A stretch of DNA of 64,000 bases from Dehalococcoidia bacterium (GTDB lineage Bacteria > Chloroflexota > Dehalococcoidia > UBA2979). Under the pieces are notes generated by a model. That model made no database searches, was not told the origin of the DNA, and worked only from the letters and a program-made list of their open reading frames with translations. Location: positions 45,057-109,056 of the forward strand of contig WHSU01000008.1 in the NCBI GenBank assembly GCA_009379925.1, in the 5' to 3' direction. Each line of letters starts with the position of its first letter. The first letter of the stretch is position 1. Below are positions 51,631-60,478 of the stretch, one piece after another. The translations under genes were made by a program, and so were the position numbers.

Positions 51631-52398
51631 GTGTACCGCCGCCTCGCTTCGCTGCCACACGCGCTAGCGGCCCTGCTATTCCTCGCGGGTGGCGCGCTCG
51701 TCGCGTGCAGCACGCCGGCGGCGCCATCGCGCCAGACGGAGCCGTCCGCGGAGCCGACCGACGCGCACGTCGAGCGCATCGAGACGGCGGATGGGGTTGG
51801 CCTGGACGCCCGGCTCTACGCCGGAAGCGGGCCACGCCTCGCGATCTTCATGCACGGCTACGGTGGCCGGCAGCAGGCATGGGTCCCGACCATCGAGGCC
51901 TTGCTGCAGAAGCTGGACGCGGCGGCGCTCACCTTCGACTTCCGTGGTCACGGCGACTCCGACCAGGCGCCAGTGGATACGGGACGGCTGGTGGCAGACG
52001 TCACCGCGGCGGTCGCCTTCGCGCGGGACCACGGCTACACCTCGATTGTGCTCATCGGCGCATCGATGGGTGGGACCGCGGCGATCGTTGTGGCGGAGAA
52101 GGACCCGAACCTGGCCGGGGTTATCGCGCTGTCGGCGCCGGCGCAGTTTGGTGCGCTGGACGCGCTGGCGGCAATTGCGGGCGTCGAGGCGCCACTTGCG
52201 CTACTCGCAGCCCGCGGTGACCTCTCGGCAGCCGACTCGCTGCGGCTGCTGCGGGAGGAGGCTGGGCTGCCCACGACGCATTCGTGGCTCTACGACGGGG
52301 AGGCACACGGGACCGAGCTGCTGGATTCCGAGCAAGGGCCGGCGGTGCAGCAGTACGTCGAGAGACTGCTCCGGGAGTTCTGGCCGGCAGGAGGCTGA
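51631..52398 (+). CDS. alpha/beta-hydrolase lipoprotein
   Basis: A 255-residue lipoprotein: signal peptide with lipobox LVAC (Cys near residue 26), a Pro/Ser/Thr linker, and a small alpha/beta hydrolase with FMHGYGG (oxyanion), TFDFRGHGDSD, the nucleophile serine in LIGASMGGTA and a late histidine in DGEAHGTELL. It is probably an esterase or acyltransferase at the cell surface. GTG 51631 lies 14 bases after leuS. Confidence 0.8.
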   Translation: MYRRLASLPHALAALLFLAGGALVACSTPAAPSRQTEPSAEPTDAHVERIETADGVGLDARLYAGSGPRLAIFMHGYGGRQQAWVPTIEALLQKLDAAALTFDFRGHGDSDQAPVDTGRLVADVTAAVAFARDHGYTSIVLIGASMGGTAAIVVAEKDPNLAGVIALSAPAQFGALDALAAIAGVEAPLALLAARGDLSAADSLRLLREEAGLPTTHSWLYDGEAHGTELLDSEQGPAVQQYVERLLREFWPAGG

Positions 52399-52425
52399 CG
52401 TTCGTCGCCCGTGGTGCGTGGGGCG

Positions 52426-53436
52426 TCAGTCCTCGTCGCGGTCCTTCTCGAGCGTCGGGTCGTCGTCCAGTGGAGGCCGGTCGAAGTCGTCGATGACCGG
52501 CGCCTCGTCCTCGATCGCGGCCGGCTGAACCGTCGAGGGCCGCCGCTGGAGCAGGTTGTCCAGGTCGTGACTGGCGCTCTCCAACGGCGCCTGCGCGGAA
52601 CTCCCGGCCGGCGGGTCGCGGCGTAGCGGCAGCGGCTGTCGCTCGGGCAGCCCTCCACGTGGCGCCTCGGCGTCTGCCCAGCCGGAAGCGCCGTCGTAGG
52701 AGCCGCCGACACCGGCGCTCTGACCGGAGAGTGGCGCGGCCCGCATGGATGCACCGACCGGATGCTCGTCGGGGTCGTCCGGTTCGCCGTCCCAGTCCCC
52801 GCCGTCGGCGTCGGCGTCGTCGTCGAACGCGGCCTCGCCCGTCGCGCGGCTGGCGGCGTCGTACGCCTCGTTCGCGGGGTCCGGCGCGTCGTCCTCGTAG
52901 GCGGCGAGACCGAAGGGCGGCGCCTCGCGGTCATCCTCCAGCTGGTCGATGCCCGACTGGACGGAGCGCACGAAGGCCTGCAACTGGCGCTCGAGGCGGT
53001 TCAGGAGTTCGCGGGCATATTCGTCCGCGGCGCGCATTTGCTGCTGCGCCAGGCGGCGGGAGTCCTCCAGCCGCTCGCCGATGTCCTGGTTCGCCTGCTG
53101 GATGCGCTCCTCCAGGCGCGCCTCCGTATGCACCGCGATCTCCTCCGCGCGACGCCGCGCCGACTGTGTCAGCTCGTGCTCCTCGACGAGGCGGGTGGCG
53201 CGCTCCTCGGCGCGGGCAACCACCATGCGCGCCTCCTCCTCCGCCTCGCGCATGACGGAGTCCTGGCGCGCGACGATGTCCTGCGCGTCGCGCACCTCGC
53301 GCGGCACGGCGATGCGCATCTGGTCGATGATGTCGAGCATGCGGCGCCGGTCCACGATGGCCCGGTTGCCGATCGGCATCTTCTGGGCGCCCGCAACCTG
53401 CTCTTCGAGCCGGTCCACCAGGTGCAGCAGGTCCAT
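52426..53436 (-). CDS. DivIVA/SepIVA-like coiled-coil protein
   Basis: A 336-residue cytoplasmic protein. Residues 1-45 (MDLLHLVDRLEEQVAGAQKMP, VDRRRMLDIIDQMRIAVPREV) match the N-terminus of the DivIVA-like SepIVA proteins. About 45-165 is a long coiled coil (AEEEARMVVARAEERATRLVEE). The rest is a disordered acidic and Pro-rich tail. In mycobacteria SepIVA acts at the division septum. Here, as there, the gene lies in the same neighbourhood as coaD and rsmD. GGGAGG precedes the ATG. A role in septum or envelope growth is inferred. Confidence 0.72.
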   Translation of the reverse strand: MDLLHLVDRLEEQVAGAQKMPIGNRAIVDRRRMLDIIDQMRIAVPREVRDAQDIVARQDSVMREAEEEARMVVARAEERATRLVEEHELTQSARRRAEEIAVHTEARLEERIQQANQDIGERLEDSRRLAQQQMRAADEYARELLNRLERQLQAFVRSVQSGIDQLEDDREAPPFGLAAYEDDAPDPANEAYDAASRATGEAAFDDDADADGGDWDGEPDDPDEHPVGASMRAAPLSGQSAGVGGSYDGASGWADAEAPRGGLPERQPLPLRRDPPAGSSAQAPLESASHDLDNLLQRRPSTVQPAAIEDEAPVIDDFDRPPLDDDPTLEKDRDED

Positions 53437-53472
53437 GTCGCCTCCCTGCGCTACAGCGCGATCACCGTGCGG

Positions 53473-53961
53473 CTAGTCCGCGCGTGTCGCGAACTTGGCG
53501 CGCAGCGCCTCGTTGACGCCGGGCGGCACGAAGTCCGAGACATCGCGTCCCAACGAGGCGAGCTCGCGCATCCGCGAGGCGCTGATGTAGAGGTACTCGA
53601 CGGCGGTCATCAAGAACGCCGATTCGATCTCCGGCGCCATATTGCGGTTCATGAGAGCCATATCGAACTCGACCGTGAAGTCGGTGATCGCGCGCAGGCC
53701 ACGCACCAGCACGGTGGCCCCGTGCTGGTGGGCCGCGTCCACCGTGAGGCCGGCGTGCGAGGTGACCTGGACGTTCTTCAGCCCCGCCCCAGCCACGGCG
53801 TCCTTGACGAAGCGGACCCGCTCCTCCGTCGAGAACAGCGTCGAGCCGCTGTGGACCACGCTCACCACGACCGAGTCGTAGATGCTCGCGGCACGGCCCA
53901 CGATATCCATGTGACCGTTCGTAACCGGGTCAAAGCGCCCCGGGTACATAGCGATCGTCAT
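53473..53961 (-). CDS. coaD: phosphopantetheine adenylyltransferase
   Basis: A 162-residue nucleotidyltransferase: AMYPGRFDPVTNGHMDIV (TxGH-type HxGH motif variant NGHMD), VRFVKDAVAG, LVRGLRAITDFTVEFDMALMNR, and the late YLYISASRMRELASLG (the IS-S motif). It makes dephospho-CoA, the fourth step of CoA synthesis. Its ATG overlaps the rsmD stop (ATGA, 53958-53961). Confidence 0.95.
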   Translation of the reverse strand: MTIAMYPGRFDPVTNGHMDIVGRAASIYDSVVVSVVHSGSTLFSTEERVRFVKDAVAGAGLKNVQVTSHAGLTVDAAHQHGATVLVRGLRAITDFTVEFDMALMNRNMAPEIESAFLMTAVEYLYISASRMRELASLGRDVSDFVPPGVNEALRAKFATRAD

Positions 53962-54515
53962 TCAGACCCCTCCCCAAGCAAACGATAAATCGCGACCGCA
54001 CCGTCGCCCTGGCGCCGGTCACGCCAGAGGGCGCGCCCGGTCAGCACGGGAGGCGGCTCGGTGCGCGCGGCGTGCTCCACGATAATCACGGAGGCCTCGG
54101 CCAGCGCCCCTTGCACGGAGGCGGCGATCGCCTCCCACGGGCCGGGGTCATCATAAGGGGGATCGGCCAGTACAAGCGTGCACGTGTAACCCGGCGCCGG
54201 CCTCCAGCGTCCCACGCGGGCCGTTACGACCGTCCCCCGATCGGCCAGCCGCGTCCGCTCGAGGTTCTCGCGCACCACGGCGGCAGCTCGGGCGTCCGCT
54301 TCGACAAAGGTGCAGCGGCCGCCGCCGCGCGACAGCGCCTCGATGCCCAGTGCGCCGCTCCCCGCGTACAGGTCCAGCACCTCCGAGAAGTCGGCCCCCG
54401 CCGCCTCCAGCATGGAGAAGAGCGACTCGCGAAGCCGCCCGGTGGTCGGGCGCGTGCGCCCGCCCCGCGGCGACCTCAGTTCGATGCCTCGTGCGGTTCC
54501 GGCGATCACGCGCAT
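53958..54515 (-). CDS. rsmD: 16S rRNA (guanine966-N2)-methyltransferase
   Basis: A 185-residue SAM-dependent methyltransferase: MRVIAGTARGIEL at the start, PTTGRLRESLFSML, the SAM-binding VLDLYAGSGALGIEALSRG and the catalytic LADPPYDDP. It methylates G966 of 16S rRNA. I chose the ATG at 54513-54515, which begins the conserved RVIAG motif; the frame is open further upstream without protein character. It is upstream of and overlaps coaD. Confidence 0.93.
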   Translation of the reverse strand: MRVIAGTARGIELRSPRGGRTRPTTGRLRESLFSMLEAAGADFSEVLDLYAGSGALGIEALSRGGGRCTFVEADARAAAVVRENLERTRLADRGTVVTARVGRWRPAPGYTCTLVLADPPYDDPGPWEAIAASVQGALAEASVIIVEHAARTEPPPVLTGRALWRDRRQGDGAVAIYRLLGEGSE

Positions 54516-54531
54516 CGCATTCGCATCGCGC

Positions 54532-56523
54532 CTAGTTCCCGGCCGGGCCCGGCGGGCCGTCGCCCGGCGCGCCACCGTCATCGTCCGGCTCTTCCGTGGG
54601 CTCCTCGGTCGCCTGTGGCTCCTCAGTCGCCTCGGGCTCGTCGGTGGCCTCCGGCGTAGCCTCGTCGACCGGCGTATCCGTCGCGGGCGGCGCCGTCTCC
54701 TCGGCCGGCGGGGTCGGCTCCACCTGCTCGCCGTCCGCGGTCACGCGGAGGGCGAACTGCTGGCCGACGAAGACCGTGCCGTCCGAGACGACGAGCGTGA
54801 CGTCGTAGACGCCCTCCTCTTCGGGCGCCCGCCAGACGATCACGCCGGTGTCGCTGCCGCCTTCCCAGCAGGCGCCCGCGCCCTCGATGGTCCCACCGGT
54901 CGTGCGCCAGCATGGCGCCAGGTACGGTCCATAGGGCTGGAGCAACTCGACCGAGCCCACCTCGAGGTAGGAGAGCACTGGCGACCAGACATCCGGCAGC
55001 GCCTCGTCCGCCTGTGCGTCCGCCACCACGACGCCACCCAGGCCGAAACGTGCGGCCAGGTCGAGCCGGAACGCCGCCGAGTAGCGGTTCTCGATCCACA
55101 CCGTGTGTGGCCCGCTCTGATCGGTGTATGAATAGGCGACGGCGCGCGCCTGGTCGTCCCACAGCAGTCCGGAGTTGCCCACCTCCGAGTCGATGTTCAC
55201 CCCGCTCACGGTGACCGGTTCGCCCAGGCCGACACCTCCGCCCTCCAGGCGGGCATTGACCGTGCTGGCGCGCACCAGGGCGTCCCGCAGGGGCAGCTGC
55301 TGGATGCCGTCCGGTCCTCGATGATGCGACTGCCGCTCCAGCACGAGCGACACCTTGCCGAGGTCTACGCCGTCGTCCCGGCGGGCCGTCAGCAGCGCCT
55401 CCACCTGGTTGTAGTACGTGGAAGCGTCCACCGGTGCGCGCAGCCAGAGCGCGTCCGCCGCGTTCACCAGCTCCGACCACTCGTACGCGTCGACGTTTGG
55501 GGCGGCGGGTGTGGTGACGGTGACCGCGAGTTGCAGGTCATCCTCGCTGAGCCGCGCGGACAGCGCCTCGATGAACCCCGTGAAGGCCGCGCGCTGCTCC
55601 GCCGCAATGCCCTGGTAGTCGATGTGTACACCGCCGGCGCCGGCCGAACGCGCCGCCTGGACGATCTCGTCGACGTGCGCGCTCACGAGGTCGTCGGAGG
55701 CAAAGATCTGCCCCAGCGCCTCGTCGCCCGGTCCGGCGGTGACGCCGAAGTAGACGGACAGTTCAGAGCCGGCAGCCGTGCTGGACCCGACGCCCGAGAA
55801 GGCGTCCTGCGTCACCTGCAGGGTGGTCGTCTCCTCCTCGCCGGCGAGCGCGGGCACAGCCGCGAGCACCGAGACGGCCGTCGCGCTCGACGCCACGGCA
55901 TCGGCAGGCGCCTGGCCAGCCGGGACGATGGCCGCGAACGTGCGCGCCGTCTGGGTGGCACGCAGCACCGCCAGGTTCGGCGGCAGCGCATCGATGTCGC
56001 CCTGCGCGGACGAGCCTTCCTCCACCGGGGTCACCGAGGCGACTCGGCTCCAGCGCTCCCCGTCGTGCGAGTAGAAGGCCAGGTTGCGGCCGTCCTCCGT
56101 CGGCTCGGTCAGTTTCACCGTCAGGGTCCACGGTCCCTGCGCGTCCGGCGACGCTTCGAGGTCATAGAGGCGTGACAGCGCGACGAGGCCCTCCGGCGTC
56201 TCCGGCACCGAGTCGCGGGCGCGGGGGATGATCCCTCCCTGGTCCGGGCCCGCACCACCACCACCACCGCCACGGTCCAGGATCGAGATCGGGGGCAGCA
56301 CCAGGATGGCGATCACGATTCCGAGCAGCACGATCACGCCCAGCACGCGGATCAGCTGGGTGTCGCCCTCGTCGCCGCTACCAGGGGGACCTCCGGCGCC
56401 TCGAAAGCGTCCGACGTCCTCGTCGTCCTCGAAGATCACCGGCGCGAAGATCGGGGGCTCTCCCCGGTCGGGGCGGCGGGGCCGTTCCGGCGCGGGACCG
56501 CGATCACTGGGTCGTTCAGCCAT
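54532..56523 (-). CDS. membrane-anchored GH18-like (YaaH-type) protein with acidic C-terminal repeats
   Basis: A 663-residue protein: a cytoplasmic acidic N-terminus, one transmembrane helix near residues 57-82 (LIRVLGVIVLLGIVIAILVL), a linker, a fibronectin-like region (about 115-185), a GH18-like TIM barrel (about 225-520), and an acidic tail with repeats such as EATEEPQATEEPTEEP. The barrel motif reads GGVHIDYQGI where active enzymes end D-x-D-x-E, so the catalytic Glu is Gln. It may bind rather than cut glycan. The ATG at 56521-56523 overlaps the protease gene by eight bases. Confidence 0.75.
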   Translation of the reverse strand: MAERPSDRGPAPERPRRPDRGEPPIFAPVIFEDDEDVGRFRGAGGPPGSGDEGDTQLIRVLGVIVLLGIVIAILVLPPISILDRGGGGGGAGPDQGGIIPRARDSVPETPEGLVALSRLYDLEASPDAQGPWTLTVKLTEPTEDGRNLAFYSHDGERWSRVASVTPVEEGSSAQGDIDALPPNLAVLRATQTARTFAAIVPAGQAPADAVASSATAVSVLAAVPALAGEEETTTLQVTQDAFSGVGSSTAAGSELSVYFGVTAGPGDEALGQIFASDDLVSAHVDEIVQAARSAGAGGVHIDYQGIAAEQRAAFTGFIEALSARLSEDDLQLAVTVTTPAAPNVDAYEWSELVNAADALWLRAPVDASTYYNQVEALLTARRDDGVDLGKVSLVLERQSHHRGPDGIQQLPLRDALVRASTVNARLEGGGVGLGEPVTVSGVNIDSEVGNSGLLWDDQARAVAYSYTDQSGPHTVWIENRYSAAFRLDLAARFGLGGVVVADAQADEALPDVWSPVLSYLEVGSVELLQPYGPYLAPCWRTTGGTIEGAGACWEGGSDTGVIVWRAPEEEGVYDVTLVVSDGTVFVGQQFALRVTADGEQVEPTPPAEETAPPATDTPVDEATPEATDEPEATEEPQATEEPTEEPDDDGGAPGDGPPGPAGN

Positions 56524-57676
56524 CGAGCGCCTCCTTGCGCGCGGAGCGGGGGAAGGGCGTGACGGTGATCGCGAGCTGCTCGCGGTCACGCATGATGGTC
56601 AGCTCGGCGGAGGGGCCCGCGGAAGCCACCTCCAGCAGATTCACCAGCGGGCGGTCGGTGTCCACGCTAATCCCGTTCACCCCGACCACCACGTCGCCCG
56701 GTAACACACCCGCATCGGCGGCCGCGCTGCCTTCTGCTACATCGATAATGAGCGCGCCGGCCGGTACAGGCAGCCCCTGTTCGGTCGCCAGTTCCGGCGT
56801 GACCGGTAGATGCTGGCTCCCGACCCGTTCGATACCGTACCGCGGCCGGGGGTTCCCGCCCGTCGCCAGGACGGCCTCGACGACCGGGCGGAGCGAGTTG
56901 GAGGAGTGGACGAGCGCCACGCCCTCCACCGTCTCGCCGGCCGGTGTCTGGCGCACGACGGTCGTGATCAGGCCTACCAGTTCACCCTGCAGGTTCACCA
57001 GCGCCCCGCCGGAATCTCCGTGGTTGATGGCGGCATCGGTCTGGAGCATGTCCCGTAGCACGACGCCCTGCCGGGGGAAGTCGATGCCCGTCGCGGAGAC
57101 CACCCCGACCTTCACCTGGTTCTCGAAGTTCACCAGGCCGCCCGCGATCGCCGCGACCCGGTCGCCCAGCCGCAGCGCTTCCGAGTCCCCGATCTCGATC
57201 GCGCGTAGCCCTCGAGGGTCGACGCGCAAAACAGCCATGTCGTGGTACGGGGAGTCGTCCGCCACCAGCCGCGCCGGGCGGTGCTCGCCGGTGGAGAGCA
57301 CGACCGTCACCACCTCGGCGCCTTCAACGACGTGGTAGTTCGTGATCACGTGCCCCTGGTCGCTCACCACGACGCCGGAGCCGATGTTCTGCCGCTCCAG
57401 CACGCGCCCGTCCGGCTGCGGCTCGTCCGGGAGGTCGGCGAGAACCGTGACGATGGCAGGGAGCGCCTCGTCCAGTGCGTCCCGCAGCTGTTGTCCCTCG
57501 GCGACGGCGGTCGCCGGCGCCTCGGGCGTGGGTCCCGCCGTAGCGACCGCGCCCGGGTCGTCCCGGAGCTGCAAGGCCACGAGTCCGCCGGCCGTGCCGG
57601 CCGCGGCGCCGAACAGGAGCACGAGCGTGGCCAGCGCGATCCATCGCTGCAGGCTGATCCTGGAGATGACGTCCAC
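56516..57676 (-). CDS. HtrA/DegP-type serine protease with PDZ domain
   Basis: A 386-residue membrane-anchored trypsin-like protease: an N-terminal helix (WIALATLVLLFGAAAGTAGGLVAL), catalytic His in VITNYHVVEGAE, Asp in YHDMAVLRVD, and Ser in HGDSGGALVN. A PDZ domain follows (about 290-375, AAADAGVLPGDVVVGVNGISV). It should police misfolded envelope proteins. The start is GTG 57674-57676; the frame extends upstream but that part is unlikely. It is the first gene of a pair with the GH18-like protein and is divergent from greA. Confidence 0.87.
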   Translation of the reverse strand: MDVISRISLQRWIALATLVLLFGAAAGTAGGLVALQLRDDPGAVATAGPTPEAPATAVAEGQQLRDALDEALPAIVTVLADLPDEPQPDGRVLERQNIGSGVVVSDQGHVITNYHVVEGAEVVTVVLSTGEHRPARLVADDSPYHDMAVLRVDPRGLRAIEIGDSEALRLGDRVAAIAGGLVNFENQVKVGVVSATGIDFPRQGVVLRDMLQTDAAINHGDSGGALVNLQGELVGLITTVVRQTPAGETVEGVALVHSSNSLRPVVEAVLATGGNPRPRYGIERVGSQHLPVTPELATEQGLPVPAGALIIDVAEGSAAADAGVLPGDVVVGVNGISVDTDRPLVNLLEVASAGPSAELTIMRDREQLAITVTPFPRSARKEALDG

Positions 57677-57771
57677 CCTCGGTTGCCCCGCCGCCGCCAG
57701 TCTATCAGCGCGGGGCTGGACGGCGGGGACTGCGCGACCTCCGATTGTCGCGAACGCATGTTCCCTTGCTC

Positions 57772-57801
57772 TTGCGATGCGAGGGCGAATTTCGGTAGAA
57801 T
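57772..57801 (+). promoter_or_regulatory. candidate greA promoter
   Basis: TTGCGA (57772-57777) and TAGAAT (57796-57801) are 18 bases apart, about 100 bases before the greA ATG. The predicted start near 57808 would place a strong hairpin at the very beginning of the transcript. Confidence 0.45.
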
Positions 57802-57814
57802 ATGCATTCGATTT

Positions 57815-57843
57815 CGCGGACTCACCCATGCGGTGAGTCCGCG
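57815..57843 (+). promoter_or_regulatory. hairpin in the greA leader (possible attenuator)
   Basis: CGCGGACTCACC and GGTGAGTCCGCG form a perfect twelve-base-pair stem with loop CATGC, followed by TTGTCTCT. It lies between promoter and greA start, as a premature terminator or protective 5' structure would. The E. coli greA leader also contains an early terminator, so feedback by GreA on its own leader is conceivable. Confidence 0.5.
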
Positions 57844-57900
57844 TTGTCTCTCCCGGGGCCACGAAGATAGCGGGGCCTGAGCGGGGGAGGGAAGGGAACT

Positions 57901-58374
57901 ATGCCCGAAGAAGGTGTCCTGCTGACGCGTGACGGGATCGAGCGGCTCAAGGAAGAGCTGAAGGAATTGCGCTCGGTGCGCCGCGCCGAGGTGGCGGCCG
58001 CGATCAGAGACGCGCAGGAACTGGGTCCGGACCAGCAGGACGGGCAGTACGAAGATGCCAAGAACCAGCAGGCCTTCCTCGAGGGCCGCATCGTCGAGAT
58101 CGAGCGCATGCTGGAGCAGGCGGTTGTGATCGATGAGGCAGCGGCTCAGAAGTCGAAGGAAGTGCGCGTCGGTTCTACCGTCACGCTCAAGACCGGAGAC
58201 GGGAAGAGCCGCAAGTACCAGCTCGTCGGCCCCGCCGAGGCGAACCCGCTGGAGGGCCGCATCAGCCATCAGTCGCCGGTGGGACGCGCGCTCCTGGGCA
58301 AGAAGCGAGGCGACAAGGTGATGGTACAGGCGCCCGCGGGCGAGATGGAGATGACGGTCACCACCGTCTCCTGA
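57901..58374 (+). CDS. greA: transcription elongation factor GreA
   Basis: A 157-residue GreA: an N-terminal coiled coil (LLTRDGIERLKEELKELRS; DAQELGPDQQDGQYEDAKNQQAFLEGRI) whose tip carries the acidic residues that reach the polymerase active site, and a C-terminal globular domain (SHQSPVGRALLGKKRGDKVMVQAPAG). The tip has an extra GPDQQD insertion compared with E. coli. It rescues backtracked RNA polymerase. GGGAGGGAAGG precedes the ATG. Confidence 0.95.
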   Translation: MPEEGVLLTRDGIERLKEELKELRSVRRAEVAAAIRDAQELGPDQQDGQYEDAKNQQAFLEGRIVEIERMLEQAVVIDEAAAQKSKEVRVGSTVTLKTGDGKSRKYQLVGPAEANPLEGRISHQSPVGRALLGKKRGDKVMVQAPAGEMEMTVTTVS

Positions 58375-58516
58375 CCCCAGGGATCGCGTAGCCGCATCGG
58401 CGGCCGCATGAAGGGCGCGGCGTCGCGCCCCTGGCCGGTTCACCGCTGTCAGACATCGGCAGTCAGCGTGCTTCTCGCGACTGCGCATATTCCCGCTCTA
58501 TGCGTTACTGGTAGCC

Positions 58517-60007
58517 ATGCCGACCGAAGCCGAGCTCTACGCCCAACGCCTGGAAAAGCGCGAGCGCCTGCTCCAGCGGGCGGACGCCTACCCGGCTCGC
58601 GTCCGGCGCACGCACACGGCCGCCGAGGCCCACGCCGCCTTCGCGGAGGCGGGCGAGGCGGAGGGAGCCGTAGCGGTCACGGTCGTGGGACGCGTCACGG
58701 CGCAGCGGGTGATGGGGAAGGCCGCCTTCCTCGACGTGCGAGATGGCACCGGGCACGTGCAACTCCACTTCCGGCGCGACCGCCTGGCGGACACCTTCGA
58801 GGACCTGCCACTCGTCGACCTTGGTGACTTCCTGGAGGCGACCGGGACGATGTTCCGCACGCGCACCGGTGAGGTCACGGTCGCCGTGGAGTCCTGGCGC
58901 GTGATCACGAAGGCGCTGCGGCCGCCCCCCGAGAAGTGGCACGGGCTCACGGATGTCGAGGCGCGCTACCGGCAGCGTTACCTGGACCTGATGGCGAACG
59001 AGCGCTCGCGCGAGATCGCGCGGACGCGCATCGCCGTGGTCGCGGCGCTGCGCCGCTTCTTCGTCGACCGCGGCTTCCTGGAGGTCGAGACGCCGGTGCT
59101 GCAGGATCAGGCTGGCGGCGCGGCCGCGCGGCCCTTTGTGACCCACCACAACGCGCTCGACCGCGACTTCTTTCTGCGCATCTCGCTCGAACTCCATCTG
59201 AAGCGGCTGCTCATCGGCGGTATGGAGAAGGTCTTCGAAATCGGCCGCGTGTTCCGCAACGAGGGCGTGTCCACCCGACACAACCCGGAGTTCACGCTTC
59301 TGGAGTCATACGAAGCCTACGCCGACTACGAGGACGTGGCCGCCATGGTGGAGGAGATGGTCGCCTACGTGGCGCTCGAGGTGCTCGGGGCGTCGCACGT
59401 CGCGTACGGCGAGGAGGTGATCCACCTCGCCGCCCCGTTCGCGCGGACGACGTACCGCCGGGCGCTGCAGGAGCAGTGCGGCTTCGACTACCGCGACTAC
59501 CCGACCACCCAGGCACTGCGCGGGCTCGCGCAGGAGCGCGGCCTGGAGGTCGCACCGGGCGCCTCGTGGGCTACGGTCCTCGATCAGCTGATGTCCACGT
59601 TCGTCGAGCCGAAGCTCGTGCAGCCGACGTTCGTCTTCGATTACCCCACCGAGCTCTCCCCGCTCGCCAAGCGCAAGGTGGACGACGAGGGGGCCGTCGA
59701 GCGCTTCGAGCTGTTCGTCCGCGGCTTCGAGGTGGCGAACGCCTACTCCGAGTTGAACGACCCCGTCGACCAGCGGGCGCGCATGCAGGAGCAGGCGCAG
59801 AAGCGCGCCGAAGGCGACGACGAGGTCGAACTGGCGGACGAGGACTTCCTGCTGGCGCTTGAGCACGGCATGCCGCCCGCCGGCGGCCTCGGCATCGGCA
59901 TCGATCGGCTGGTGCAGCTCATGACCGGCGAACACTCGCTGCGCGAGGTCATCCTCTTCCCGGCGATGCGCGAGCGGGCGCGCGAAGATGGCGCGACCGA
60001 TGGCTAA
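58517..60007 (+). CDS. lysS: lysyl-tRNA synthetase, class II
   Basis: A 496-residue class II synthetase: N-terminal OB-fold (RVTAQRVMGKAAFLDVRDGTGHVQLH), motif 1 FFVDRGFLEVETPVLQ, motif 2 VFEIGRVFRNEGVSTRHNPEFTLLE and motif 3 GLGIGIDRLVQL. It charges tRNA-Lys. The start ATG at 58517 matches the family N-terminus (AQRLEKRERL). Its stop overlaps the next gene. An imperfect hairpin (58413-58430) in the gap after greA may stop upstream transcription. Confidence 0.95.
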   Translation: MPTEAELYAQRLEKRERLLQRADAYPARVRRTHTAAEAHAAFAEAGEAEGAVAVTVVGRVTAQRVMGKAAFLDVRDGTGHVQLHFRRDRLADTFEDLPLVDLGDFLEATGTMFRTRTGEVTVAVESWRVITKALRPPPEKWHGLTDVEARYRQRYLDLMANERSREIARTRIAVVAALRRFFVDRGFLEVETPVLQDQAGGAAARPFVTHHNALDRDFFLRISLELHLKRLLIGGMEKVFEIGRVFRNEGVSTRHNPEFTLLESYEAYADYEDVAAMVEEMVAYVALEVLGASHVAYGEEVIHLAAPFARTTYRRALQEQCGFDYRDYPTTQALRGLAQERGLEVAPGASWATVLDQLMSTFVEPKLVQPTFVFDYPTELSPLAKRKVDDEGAVERFELFVRGFEVANAYSELNDPVDQRARMQEQAQKRAEGDDEVELADEDFLLALEHGMPPAGGLGIGIDRLVQLMTGEHSLREVILFPAMRERAREDGATDG

Positions 60008-60470
60008 CGGCACGCCCGAGCCGCATCGAAACGGCCTGCGCCGCGTCCGCGAAGACGTACACATCCACTCCGACTACGGGACCCTCTACCGAAAGCTTGT
60101 GGACGTCTCGACCCACGATGAGTGGCTCGGGCCCCACTTTCAGGACGTCACCCACGACCCCGATGGCGGCGTCACCTTCCGGCTGGAGCTCCCGACCCGC
60201 ACCGAGGGCGCACGGCTCCGTCGCGACCCTTACGAGCGGGAGGCGGTGGCCTTCGTCCGGGACGGCGCGGGTGCGCTCGACTCGGTGGTCTACGCCATCC
60301 ACCGAGAGGGTGAGCGCGAGGTGCACCTGACGGTGGAGGCCGCCTACCACCCGGCGGGCGGCGCCCTCGGCGGGTTGCTCGAGCCACTGGTCCACCGTCC
60401 GCACCGCGTACAGGCGCTGCGCGAATCGCTGTGGAACCTCAAGCAGCTCATCGAGCGACGCGAGGAGTAG
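60000..60470 (+). CDS. SRPBCC-like small protein
   Basis: A 156-residue protein: DVHIHSDYGTLYRKLVDVSTHDEW and FRLELPTRTEGARLRR with a C-terminal helix (VQALRESLWNLKQLIERREE), consistent with a START/SRPBCC ligand-binding fold. Recognition is by pattern, not by a decisive motif. I chose ATG 60000, which overlaps the end of lysS; ATG 59988 is possible. A HAD gene follows eight bases later, so lysS and these two probably form one transcript. Confidence 0.55.
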   Translation: MANGTPEPHRNGLRRVREDVHIHSDYGTLYRKLVDVSTHDEWLGPHFQDVTHDPDGGVTFRLELPTRTEGARLRRDPYEREAVAFVRDGAGALDSVVYAIHREGEREVHLTVEAAYHPAGGALGGLLEPLVHRPHRVQALRESLWNLKQLIERREE

Positions 60471-60478
60471 GCCCTCGA

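Noticed and set aside
58413..58430. Terminator after greA
   Set aside because: GGGCGCG/CGCGCCC forms a short stem but there is no U-tract, so I did not list it as a terminator.
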